Assembly: GCA_963796675.1 (NCBI GenBank)
Contig: CAWCMS010000001.1
Span: forward strand, 516,365 to 580,364
Origin: CAWCDJ01 sp963796675
GTDB lineage: Bacteria > Acidobacteriota > Terriglobia > Bryobacterales > Bryobacteraceae
Direction of reading: 5' to 3'
Length of the DNA stretch: 64,000 nucleotides
The notes beneath the pieces were generated by a model that saw only the letters and a list, made by a program, of their open reading frames with translations, was not told the DNA's origin and ran no database searches. This document shows, piece after piece, positions 1-8,118 of this stretch. Made by a program: the position numbers and the translations under genes. The number at the start of each line of letters is the position of its first letter. Position 1 is the stretch's first letter.

Positions 1-1317
1 CGCGTAGTGCGTGAGGCTTACCGCGACGGCACCTACGGCCCCGTCTATTTCATCCGCTACAACCGGCACGCGGGATGGAACGAGTCGAACACGAACCTGC
101 CGTTCTACCGCACTTCGCCTGACAAGGGCTTCGTCGAGGCCTGCGATGCCCTGCTGTCCGATAAGCTGATGACCCTGCAATGGTGGCAGGAGGACCAAAG
201 CCCCGACGATTTCTACGCAGTGAAGGGCGACCTGCAGGCCCTTTCGTTCTTCCATCGTCCGGACGGCGCGGTCGTCGCCCTGTGGAAGCACTCGCTCGCG
301 GCACTCTCCACCAACGAGGGCAAGAGTTGGACGACGCCCGTGAAGGTCCCGACCCTCATCATGGACGGCGCCAAGGTCTGGGGCCAGAAGACGAGCGATG
401 GACGCTTCGCGCTGGTGTACAACCCGGTGGACGACAGCCTTCGCCGTTACCCGCTCGCCATCGTGACTGGCGAGGACGGCATCCATTTCGACAACCTCCT
501 TTATATTGCCGCCGATTCGTCGCCGCGGAGATTCTCGGGCAACCACAAGGATTTCGGCCTGCAATATATGCGAGGCATCGAAGAGGGCAACGGCAAGCCG
601 CCTGGCAGCGACCTCTGGGTTACTTACAGCATGAACAAGGAGGACATCTGGATCAGCCGCGTCCCCGTGCCCGTGCGGTCGACGGTGTCAGGCCCGGTGC
701 ATGATACCTTCGACGCACTGGCGCCGGGCGGCCCGGTTCCGGATTGGAACCTCACCAGCGCGCTGTGGGCGCCGGTCCGCGTGGCCGCGTTTCCGAGCGA
801 GCAGAACAAGAGCCTGGAGCTATCCGACCGCGACCCGTATGAATATGCGCGAGCGGTGCGCGTTTTTCCGGAGAGCGTCCAGACGGAGGTGAGCTTCCAG
901 GTCTTCGCGAAGCAGAACGATTCGGGCCGCCTGGAGGTCGAACTGCTCGACCGCTACGGCAACCGCCCGGTGCGATTCCAACTCACCGATGGCGGCCAGA
1001 TGGAAGCAGTCAATGGCAGCAAGGCCGCGGCGCTCGGTGCCTATACAAAGGGCCGCTGGTACCGTGTGCGGATCGAAGCCAACGCGAAGCGCGGGGAGTA
1101 CTCCGTGTGGATCGACGGCAAGCCCGTGCTCACGGGCGCGCGATTTGCGGAGTCGGTGCTCTCGGTCGAGCGCCTCTCCATCCGGACGGGCGCCTATCGC
1201 GCGAATCCCAGCCGCACCACCGACCCCGAAAAGATTCTTACCGACCTGCCGAATCCCGACGACCCTGTCCGCGAGGCTATCTTCTATATCGACGAGGTGA
1301 CGGCCCGCGCACGCTAG
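1..1317 (+). CDS. Sialidase/BNR-like protein with C-terminal lectin-like domain (5' partial)
   Basis: The frame is open to the left edge of the window, so the N-terminus, including any signal peptide, is missing. About the first 220 residues look like a sialidase/BNR beta-propeller: one degenerate Asp-box (STNEGKSW) and strings such as KVWGQKTSDGRFALVYNP. Residues from about 240 to the end form a beta-rich module of the concanavalin-like (laminin-G/glucanase) type, with WYRVRIEA and YSVWIDGKPVL, as in carbohydrate-binding tails. The likely role is binding and cleavage of a glycan outside the cytoplasm. It is convergent with the next gene, with a 90-bp gap. Family assignment is good; substrate is unknown, and no catalytic residues can be confirmed. 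Confidence 0.7.
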   Translation, partial: RVVREAYRDGTYGPVYFIRYNRHAGWNESNTNLPFYRTSPDKGFVEACDALLSDKLMTLQWWQEDQSPDDFYAVKGDLQALSFFHRPDGAVVALWKHSLAALSTNEGKSWTTPVKVPTLIMDGAKVWGQKTSDGRFALVYNPVDDSLRRYPLAIVTGEDGIHFDNLLYIAADSSPRRFSGNHKDFGLQYMRGIEEGNGKPPGSDLWVTYSMNKEDIWISRVPVPVRSTVSGPVHDTFDALAPGGPVPDWNLTSALWAPVRVAAFPSEQNKSLELSDRDPYEYARAVRVFPESVQTEVSFQVFAKQNDSGRLEVELLDRYGNRPVRFQLTDGGQMEAVNGSKAAALGAYTKGRWYRVRIEANAKRGEYSVWIDGKPVLTGARFAESVLSVERLSIRTGAYRANPSRTTDPEKILTDLPNPDDPVREAIFYIDEVTARAR

Positions 1318-1407
1318 GGATCCAGCCATGAGACAGCCGCCGCGTCCCCGCGCGCAGCAGGCCGATGAACTGGTTGTAGCCAGGCTCCAACGGAGAGCGC
1401 GCGATCG

Positions 1408-2475
1408 TCAGCGCTGCGGAATGTCCGCCAGCGGCACGTGGACGTAGCGGATCCGCTGGCGCTTCCAGGTGTAGGTGATGTGCAGGTCGCCGTTGCGGCC
1501 CTGGATCATCGCCGGGTATGAGTATTCGCCGGGCTCGTCTTCCAGCGTCTGGAACATGCGGAAGTGCTCGCCATCGGTGCTGACCGCCAGGTTCAGCGGC
1601 GTGCGGTGCCGGTCGGAGTTGTTGTAGATCAGGACCACGCGGCCATCCCGCAGCGCCACGGCATCGATTCCGGAATTGGGATTCGGCAGGTCGATGGGGC
1701 GCGCCTGGCTCCACGTCACGCCACGGTCGAACGAGTCGGCGATGCAGATCTTGCCGGTGCGCGCCGTGGAGCGTGCGTATAGCCGCAAGTGATTGCCGCC
1801 GAGGGAGACGACCGATGGCTGAATGATTCCCTCGGTGCGGCTCCATTCGTCGGAGCCGGGAACCGCCGCGGGTGCATCGCCCTTGGCACCGGGACCGGAT
1901 TGAGGCGCCACGGTGATCGGTCCGGCCTTCGTCCAGGTCTTGCCGTTATCGGTGCTGCGCTCGATCCAGACCGCCCACGACCGGTAGCTTTCGACCGACG
2001 TGCCGCTGACCACTGTGCCATCGGCCAGCACCAGAGGCTTGGCACGAATCGGCCCTAACAGGCCCGCCGGCAGGTGCTCGACCGCCGACCACGTATGGCC
2101 GTCGTCGGCGCTCCATCTGCGGGCGGCGGTCCAATTGTCGGGATGCGGCCCGTACTTGTAGTAGAGCCAGAGGCGGTGATCGTTGGTGTAGAAGAACACC
2201 GGATTGTAGGACGCGACGTTAGGCTCACGCGCCAGCTCGGCGGGCGCGGACCACTTGCCGTCGCTGCGCCGCGAGCCCCAGATCGCCACGTCCGGATGGC
2301 CCTCCCCGGAGCCGCCGAACCACGCCGAGAGCAGATCGCCGTTCGGCAGTTCGACAACGGTCGAAGCGTGGCTGGAGGCGAAGGGCGCCTCCGTGAAGAT
2401 GAATTCCGATTTGGGCTGCGCTCCCATGGAACCGGCGCAGGCGGCCACTAAGGCGACAACTGGAAGAGTTTTCAT
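1408..2475 (-). CDS. Secreted sialidase-like (BNR/Asp-box) protein
   Basis: 355 residues. I chose the start at MKTLPVV because it gives a signal peptide (MKTLPVVALVAACAGSMGAQ) and overlaps the upstream stop as ATGA. Three Asp-boxes are visible (SADDGHTW, STDNGKTW, SFDRGVTW), as is ELPNGDLLSAWFGGS near the N-terminus of the propeller. The fold is a six-bladed sialidase-type propeller. Members of this group in soil Acidobacteria are usually annotated as exo-alpha-sialidases, but many probably act on other acidic or plant sugars. It is translationally coupled behind the glycoside-hydrolase-like gene, so both products probably attack the same polymer in the periplasm or outside the cell. Confidence 0.8.
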   Translation of the reverse strand: MKTLPVVALVAACAGSMGAQPKSEFIFTEAPFASSHASTVVELPNGDLLSAWFGGSGEGHPDVAIWGSRRSDGKWSAPAELAREPNVASYNPVFFYTNDHRLWLYYKYGPHPDNWTAARRWSADDGHTWSAVEHLPAGLLGPIRAKPLVLADGTVVSGTSVESYRSWAVWIERSTDNGKTWTKAGPITVAPQSGPGAKGDAPAAVPGSDEWSRTEGIIQPSVVSLGGNHLRLYARSTARTGKICIADSFDRGVTWSQARPIDLPNPNSGIDAVALRDGRVVLIYNNSDRHRTPLNLAVSTDGEHFRMFQTLEDEPGEYSYPAMIQGRNGDLHITYTWKRQRIRYVHVPLADIPQR

Positions 2476-4844
2476 TTTCGGATCAGAAAGACCTCGGCAA
2501 TGGCGGTTTCGGCATTGAAGCCACCCTGGCCGGCCTCGAGTTGCCAGCGGAGGGTAAGTGTTCCACTGCGCACCGCAGCGGAGGGGATGTCGAACTCCAC
2601 GGGCTGCATCGGGGTCGGGCGTACGAACCCGGCGGCAATCTCGATGCTTTCGTTTGCGGTTACCCGGACCTTCGCGCCGCGGCCCACGAAGACGACCCGC
2701 ACCTTGTACTGCGCATTCGGATCGAGGTGCTCGTAGCGCATGGTGAGCGGCGTTTCGTAGCGCGTCTCCGCGTACGTCCACCAGGACATCGGCGTTTTCA
2801 GGAAGCGCGCGGGACCATCGGGGTTGATGGCGTCCGCGGACGACCGTCCGATCAGGCCTCCGGAAAACGCCATCCAGCCGGAGCGCACGGAGTGGAACGC
2901 GGCCGGATCTTTGGCGAAGCCCGGCCCCACCTGCACCAGATGCGGCTCACTCTCCGGATCGCCCAGGTTGTCGTAGTATCCGCCCGGGCCGGGATCGGTG
3001 CGGTGCAGAATCGCATGGATCGCGCCGAGACGGTCGGACTCCTTGTCCATCTTGCGGATCCGCGCGAACTGGCCTTCCAGCCAGACGCGATTGTTGAGCG
3101 GGAAGTCGATGGTATCGAGGTTGGCGCCGCGGGAGACGGCGATGGCCTTGTACTTATCGACGCTGAGCTGCATCCCGATGCTCTGGTACAGCGCTTCGCC
3201 GAGCTCGAAGACACGCGCGCGGAGGTCCTGTGCTACAGGGTGGTCGAGCGCGGCGTTCAACGAGTGCTCGGCGTTGTCGATGGCGTGCGCCGATCCGACA
3301 CGGGCGGCTTCCGCCAGGCTCCCCATCGCCTGCTCTTCGAGCCCGGTCTCATAGAGGTCGCGGCGCCGCGCGTATTCGTCGTAGTAGGCGCGGTAAAGTT
3401 CCTGCTGGAAGCGCCAGTTGCGAAGCATCTGTGGGGTGGCCGCGCGCTCCATGGCCTGGTACTGGTGGAAGGTGTCGTCCACGCCGAGATTCGCCAGCAG
3501 GGGACCCCGCCAATCCCGCTCCAGCGCGAGCAGGCCCTGGGCGATGCCGTCCTCGAACTTCGGACTGATGAAGTAGCGCCCGAACTCGCGGAGAATCTGC
3601 GAGACGTCCTGGTTCGGATCCCATCCGAGGCCGCTCCAGACGAACTTATTGACGTCGTCGTTGACGCCCTCCGAATAGGTGATGAAGCCGCTACTGGCGG
3701 GGCTGGTGGCCGCGAACGCCGCGGCATAATCGGTGGGCCGCGGATTGATCACCTCGCGCGCCTCCGTCACCGCGTAGGCCACGTCCCAGCCGGGCACCGG
3801 GTACTCGGAATGGATGCTATGCGTGATGTCCGGATAGTTGCGGAGCGGATAGCGGGAAGGGATGCGCGCGCGCAGGTCCGGCAGGCTGATGCGCGTCCAC
3901 GGGCCGTAGGATACGCCATCGAGCCAGGCAGGCTCCGTTTTGACGACTGCGAGAAACTCGTCGAGCCAGGAGTTGTCGAAATTCTGGGGCGACAACCACA
4001 TCTGCGCCCGCGGATGATATTGGCGCAGCACCGGCTTCACCTTGGCGAGGAAATCCATCAGGACCCGCGGACGTGAGTGGCCCGGGTCGCCGCCGGGAAC
4101 GAAAACCGCATCGACGCGAGGGAGCCGGCGGAACACGTCGCCCCATTCCTTGAGCTCCGATTCCACGGTGCGCGCGTCGCCGTAATCCCGCGCCATCGCC
4201 GGATACCAGATCCAGACTTCGAGGCCGTATTCCGAGATGATCCGCGACATCTCGACCATCATTTCCATCTTCGGCAGATGAAAATGCGGGCTCTCGTCGT
4301 CATCGTCCGACTTAGGCGGAATCAGTTCGACCGCGTTGGTGCCGAAGACGGCCATGTCCCGCACATACTGCTCGAAGTCCGCGGGCGTCCAGGCGTCATA
4401 GGTATTGACCTTGGGGCGGTAGCCGATCTGGTGGCCGCGCAGCGGGTATTTCGGACTGGAAGTAATGTCGAGCGGACTCTCCACTTCGGCCGCGCCGCGG
4501 TCCCAGCGCAGCTCGCGCAGAAGGCGGCCGACGCCGAAGAGCGTACCGCGGTCGTCGTTGCCCTGCACCTCGACCGCGTTGCCCCGCACCGTCAAATGAA
4601 AGCCCTCGGCGGGCCCGCTGCCGGTGGCGTGGTGAATGGTGATGACAGCGCCGGACGACGCGGAGCCATTCACGGGCCACGTCAGGCCGGTGCGCTTCTC
4701 GACCTCCTCCACCAGCATGGTGACGGCCTTCTTTTCGACCGGAGAGAGATTCGCATCGGTCCGCACGCGGGCGTCATGGAGGTCCAGCGCCAGAGCGGAC
4801 GAGGCACAGACGACGAGGGAGGCCCCTAGAAGTATTTTGCTCAT
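2472..4844 (-). CDS. Large secreted glycoside-hydrolase-like protein (GH20/GH67-type N-domain)
   Basis: 790 residues. The start MSKILLGASLVVCASSALAL gives a clear signal peptide; a longer open frame upstream lacks support. Residues about 20-130 resemble the small alpha/beta domain found before the catalytic barrel in GH20, GH67 and GH115 enzymes (EEVEKRTGLTW, then DDRGTLFGVGRLLRELRW). A TIM-barrel-like middle follows (SPKYPLRGHQIGYRPK, VDAVFVPGGDPGHSRPR). The end is a beta-sandwich like a carbohydrate-binding module. The exact family and substrate cannot be fixed by eye; beta-hexosaminidase or alpha-glucuronidase relatives are the best guesses. It is first gene of a two-gene unit, divergent from gntR, with the back-to-back promoter described separately. 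Confidence 0.7.
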   Translation of the reverse strand: MSKILLGASLVVCASSALALDLHDARVRTDANLSPVEKKAVTMLVEEVEKRTGLTWPVNGSASSGAVITIHHATGSGPAEGFHLTVRGNAVEVQGNDDRGTLFGVGRLLRELRWDRGAAEVESPLDITSSPKYPLRGHQIGYRPKVNTYDAWTPADFEQYVRDMAVFGTNAVELIPPKSDDDDESPHFHLPKMEMMVEMSRIISEYGLEVWIWYPAMARDYGDARTVESELKEWGDVFRRLPRVDAVFVPGGDPGHSRPRVLMDFLAKVKPVLRQYHPRAQMWLSPQNFDNSWLDEFLAVVKTEPAWLDGVSYGPWTRISLPDLRARIPSRYPLRNYPDITHSIHSEYPVPGWDVAYAVTEAREVINPRPTDYAAAFAATSPASSGFITYSEGVNDDVNKFVWSGLGWDPNQDVSQILREFGRYFISPKFEDGIAQGLLALERDWRGPLLANLGVDDTFHQYQAMERAATPQMLRNWRFQQELYRAYYDEYARRRDLYETGLEEQAMGSLAEAARVGSAHAIDNAEHSLNAALDHPVAQDLRARVFELGEALYQSIGMQLSVDKYKAIAVSRGANLDTIDFPLNNRVWLEGQFARIRKMDKESDRLGAIHAILHRTDPGPGGYYDNLGDPESEPHLVQVGPGFAKDPAAFHSVRSGWMAFSGGLIGRSSADAINPDGPARFLKTPMSWWTYAETRYETPLTMRYEHLDPNAQYKVRVVFVGRGAKVRVTANESIEIAAGFVRPTPMQPVEFDIPSAAVRSGTLTLRWQLEAGQGGFNAETAIAEVFLIRK

Positions 4845-4878
4845 GTGGAAAGATCCGCAGCCTGATGGTTCAACGGCG

Positions 4879-4932
4879 ATTGTACACCTGTGTCGGCTGG
4901 CTGTCGACAATAAAAAGCAATCCGGGTACGAT
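4879..4932. promoter_or_regulatory. Divergent promoter pair sharing a palindromic -35 (gntR / glycoside hydrolase)
   Basis: The palindrome TGTCGACA at 4902-4909 supplies a TCGACA -35 on both strands. On the plus strand TCGACA (4904-4909) is followed after 17 bp by TACGAT (4927-4932), reading into gntR. On the minus strand TCGACA (4907-4902) is followed after 17 bp by TACAAT (4884-4879), reading into the hydrolase gene. One protein bound at the palindrome would cover both -35 elements. The GntR/FCD product of 4952-5722 is the obvious candidate. Spacing is read directly; function is inferred. Confidence 0.65.
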
Positions 4933-4951
4933 AGGTTGGTTGAGGCAACGC

Positions 4952-5722
4952 ATGGCAAAGGGACGCGCGAACGACAATCCATCCATCCGTGAGCGAGCCT
5001 ATGCTCACATTCAGCGCAAGATCGCCTCCGGAGAACTGCGTCCCGGCGATGCCGTATCCGAGCTGGCGCTTTCGAAAGAGCTCGGCAGCAGCCGCACGCC
5101 GATCCGCGAAGCGATCGGACAACTGGTGGCCGAGGGGCTGCTCGAACAGGTCCACAATCGCGGCGCGGTGGTCGTCGAACTGACCCGGCAGGACATCATC
5201 GACCTTTACGAATTGCGCGAAGCGCTCGAAGTCTACGCCATCGCCAAAGTGGCGCGGGAGACCACCAGCCGCGCCGACCTGGAGCGCCTCACCAGCCTCA
5301 CCAACGAGATCCTGGTGCTGCGCGACGAACTGCACCAATCGGGCGAGAGCGCGCTCAACGCCCGGCAAATGCACCGCTTCGTAACGTGCGACCTGAGCTT
5401 CCACACGCTGCTGATCCGCATGGCGGCCAACGCCCGGATCACCAAGGTGCTGAACGAAACGCGCCTGCTGATGCGTATCTTCGCCATCCACCGCCACGGC
5501 CACAGCGCCGAGCTGCTGGAGCGCATCCACCGCTATCACGCCTCGGTCATCCGGGCGGTGAGCCGGCGCGATTCCGAAGCCGCCGCCAAGGCGCTTTCCG
5601 AGCACATCAAGGCCAGCCAGCGCGAGCGCCTGGAAGATTTCGACCATTGGGAGCGCGAAGCGTCGCTTCGCGAGAGCCTGCCCGCATTTCTCGACGCGCA
5701 CACCACCACGGAGAGCCGGTAA
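4952..5722 (+). CDS. GntR-family (FadR/FCD) transcriptional regulator
   Basis: 256 residues from ATG 4952 (MAKGRANDNPSIRERAYAH). Residues about 10-75 are the winged helix typical of GntR: ELALSKELGSSRTPIREAI is the recognition-helix segment, followed by GLLEQVHNRGAVV. The rest is an all-helical FCD effector domain (LYELREALEVYAIAKVA, then FHTLLIRMAANARI, then HHAEI-like helices). FCD regulators usually sense small organic acids or sugar acids and repress adjacent catabolic genes. It is separated by six bases from the MFS gene downstream and shares a divergent promoter with the hydrolase operon, so it probably autoregulates and controls both. Confidence 0.92.
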   Translation: MAKGRANDNPSIRERAYAHIQRKIASGELRPGDAVSELALSKELGSSRTPIREAIGQLVAEGLLEQVHNRGAVVVELTRQDIIDLYELREALEVYAIAKVARETTSRADLERLTSLTNEILVLRDELHQSGESALNARQMHRFVTCDLSFHTLLIRMAANARITKVLNETRLLMRIFAIHRHGHSAELLERIHRYHASVIRAVSRRDSEAAAKALSEHIKASQRERLEDFDHWEREASLRESLPAFLDAHTTTESR

Positions 5723-5728
5723 ACCAAA

Positions 5729-6970
5729 ATGACGCGCGAAAGTTCCTACAAGTGGGCGGTGGTCGCGATGCTGTGGTTCGTCTGCCTGTTTAATTATGCG
5801 GACCGCCAGGCGATCTTCTCGGTGTTCCCCGTTCTGAAGACGCAACTCAACCTGAGCGACGTGGAATTGGGCGTGGTGGGCTCGTCGTTCATGTGGATGT
5901 ATGCGCTGTTCGGGCCGGTGGCCGGGTGGCTCGGCGACCGCTTTCCGCGCAAAACGCTCATCATCGGCGCGCTGATTTTCTGGTCGGCGGCGACCGCCGC
6001 GACGTCGCTGTGCCACACCTTCTGGCAATTGACTCTGGTCCGCTCGCTCGGGGGCCTGGGCGAAGCGTTCTACTTCCCGGCCGCCATGTCGCTGATCAGC
6101 GATTACCACGGCAGTACCACGCGTTCGCGCGCCATGTCGCTCCACCAGTCGAGCGTCTATGCCGGCACAATCGCGGGCGGCGCGGTGGCGGGCTACGTGG
6201 CGCAATACTTCGCCTGGCAGTGGAGTTTCCTGTTGTTCGGCACGGTCGGCTCGCTGCTGGGCCTGGTGCTGGCCGTGTTCCTGAAGGAACCGAAGCGCGG
6301 CCAGGCGGAGCTCGAAACCGAGCCGTCGCACACCGCTTCGGGCATCCGCGAGGGGCTGAAAGAGATCTTCGGCAACCGCATGGTGGCGGTGCTTTGCGCG
6401 GTCTTTATCGGCGCGAACTTCGTGGCCGTCGTCTTCCTGACGTGGATGCCGTCGTTCCTCTATCGAAAGTTCCACATGAGCCTCTCGATGGCCGGCCTGA
6501 GTGGGACCGCCTTCATCCAAATCGCCGCCGTGCTGGGCGTCCTCTCCGGGGGTGTGCTGGCCGATGCGCTCAGCCGGCGCCGCCGCGGCGGCCGGATGCT
6601 GACCCAGGCGATGGGCCTCATCGGCGGGATCCCATTCCTGTTCCTGACCGGCTGGACCCGTTCGCTCCCGCTGCTCATGGTGGCGATGACGGCCTTCGGC
6701 TACTTCAAAGGCCTGTACGACGCGAACATCTTCGCTTCTCTCTACGACGTGGTGCAGGCACGGCGGCGGTCCGCGGCGGCGGGCATCCTCAACTCGATCG
6801 GCTGGCTGGGCGGCGGACTCGCGCCCATCGCCATCGCCAAAGCTTCCGAGAGCATTGGCATGAGCGCTTCGATCAGCGCCACCTGCGCGGTCTACTTCGG
6901 CATCGCGTGCCTGCTGCTCTGGGGCGTCCGCATCTTCATGAAGCCTGAAGCCAAGAGCGCCTCGCGCTGA
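5729..6970 (+). CDS. MFS transporter, anion:cation symporter (ACS) type
   Basis: 413 residues with about twelve hydrophobic segments. The N-terminus (FNYADRQAIFSVFPVLK) and the cytoplasmic loop WLGDRFPRKTLI match the ACS family, whose members import hexuronates, glucarate, sialic acid or phthalate with protons. It sits in the inner membrane. It follows gntR by six bases and is certainly co-transcribed. A close paralog lies at 13176-14481, with the same FNYADRQAIFSVFP start. Placement among secreted hydrolases points to uptake of a released acidic sugar; the substrate itself is inference. Confidence 0.88.
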   Translation: MTRESSYKWAVVAMLWFVCLFNYADRQAIFSVFPVLKTQLNLSDVELGVVGSSFMWMYALFGPVAGWLGDRFPRKTLIIGALIFWSAATAATSLCHTFWQLTLVRSLGGLGEAFYFPAAMSLISDYHGSTTRSRAMSLHQSSVYAGTIAGGAVAGYVAQYFAWQWSFLLFGTVGSLLGLVLAVFLKEPKRGQAELETEPSHTASGIREGLKEIFGNRMVAVLCAVFIGANFVAVVFLTWMPSFLYRKFHMSLSMAGLSGTAFIQIAAVLGVLSGGVLADALSRRRRGGRMLTQAMGLIGGIPFLFLTGWTRSLPLLMVAMTAFGYFKGLYDANIFASLYDVVQARRRSAAAGILNSIGWLGGGLAPIAIAKASESIGMSASISATCAVYFGIACLLLWGVRIFMKPEAKSASR

Positions 6971-6978
6971 ACCCAGCT

Positions 6979-8109
6979 TCAGCGGGAACCCGGGTCCCAG
7001 ATGGTGGCTTCGATGGTCCGCTCTTTGTGAGGCTCCGTCGCCCAGTAGTACACGGTCACGATCTTTCCGTCCGGCCGCTGGATGCTGCGCGTGTATCCGA
7101 TATCCCACGCTCCCGCCGGTCCGCGCAGCACGACGTCGTTGCCCCAGGTCTTACCGCCGTCCGAACTCAGTCGCGCGCGGATCTCGAAGGGCGCCGCGCG
7201 GTGTCCGTAAGTGATGGCGAGTCGGCCGTCGTGTAGCTTGACCAGGCTCGGCGGATTGCCGCTCTTATCGCCGGTGTCCGGCGCAGGGCGGCTCAGATAC
7301 TGCCACGTCTCTCCGTTGTCGCGCGTCACGTAGGCGTCGATCCAGTTCGGACCGTGCCGCTTCGAATCTTCATGCCGCTCGGTGGTCACCATCTCGGTCT
7401 TTGAAAGCCGGACCGACGATGGCATGATCGAGAATCCTTCGCCCGGATCGGGGCCGATCCAGGCGATGAACTTCCACGTGAGGCCGCCGTCGGTGGTACG
7501 CGCCAGAAAGACACGCCCCTCCCCGCCGGCCTTCTTGGCCGCGGTGAGAAACACCATGGCGTCCCTCTTGCCGTTCACGAGATAATCCGTGCGCGCCATA
7601 ACGGCGGCCTGCCCGAGCGTTGGGAAATTGAACGGGCCTTTCCAGGTCTTGCCGCGGTCGTAGGAATAGAAGAACCAGGACCGGCCCTTTTGCGCGTCGG
7701 ACATGCGGAAGGTCATGCAGAAACCGGGATTGGCGAAGTCGATCGGCTCTGCGAGATCGCTCGCCTTGCCTCCCGGCCCCGACGCGGTATACATGCCCTC
7801 CGGCGGAACGAGTTCCGGGGAGGGCTCGATGCTCCACGACTCGCCGCCGTCCCGCGTGCACGCCAGGTACGGCTCCTCGGGCTTCGACCGGTTGTAAGGA
7901 TGCACCTCCGGTCCCAGCCATTGGAAGTACGCCGCGCTGAAGCCGACCACGATCTCCTGATTCCACGACCAGATTCCGTGGTTGGCCGGCCAACCTCCAT
8001 AGCGGCCGGCCACGGAATAGACTGTGACGTGCCGGATGACCTTCGGCGCTTCCGCGGCGCATGCCGCGCCGGCGCAAAGCACCGTCAGAAGCCACCTCGT
8101 GGTCCTCAC
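6979..8109 (-). CDS. Secreted sialidase-like (BNR/Asp-box) protein
   Basis: 376 residues with a signal peptide (MRTTRWLLTVLCAGAACAAE). Five Asp-boxes are visible in order: TRDGGESW, SYDRGKTW, TTDGGLTW, TRDNGETW and SSDGGKTW. This is the classical sialidase propeller signature. The segment GRYGGWPANHGIWSWNQEI near the N-terminus is shared almost word for word with the paralog at 19015-20196 (GRFAGWPANSGIWSWGNEI), so these two form a subfamily distinct from the other sialidase-like genes here. It starts 9 bp after the TonB receptor stop on the same strand, so receptor and enzyme are probably one unit. Confidence 0.85.
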   Translation of the reverse strand: MRTTRWLLTVLCAGAACAAEAPKVIRHVTVYSVAGRYGGWPANHGIWSWNQEIVVGFSAAYFQWLGPEVHPYNRSKPEEPYLACTRDGGESWSIEPSPELVPPEGMYTASGPGGKASDLAEPIDFANPGFCMTFRMSDAQKGRSWFFYSYDRGKTWKGPFNFPTLGQAAVMARTDYLVNGKRDAMVFLTAAKKAGGEGRVFLARTTDGGLTWKFIAWIGPDPGEGFSIMPSSVRLSKTEMVTTERHEDSKRHGPNWIDAYVTRDNGETWQYLSRPAPDTGDKSGNPPSLVKLHDGRLAITYGHRAAPFEIRARLSSDGGKTWGNDVVLRGPAGAWDIGYTRSIQRPDGKIVTVYYWATEPHKERTIEATIWDPGSR

Positions 8110-8118
8110 GGCAGCTAT

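Noticed and set aside
2541..4076. A 511-codon open frame opposite the glycoside-hydrolase-like gene
   Set aside because: Shadow frame with no motifs; the minus-strand protein has a signal peptide and family features.
4841..7108. A 755-codon open frame opposite gntR and the MFS gene
   Set aside because: It spans two solid genes and an intergenic promoter region and has no recognisable domain.
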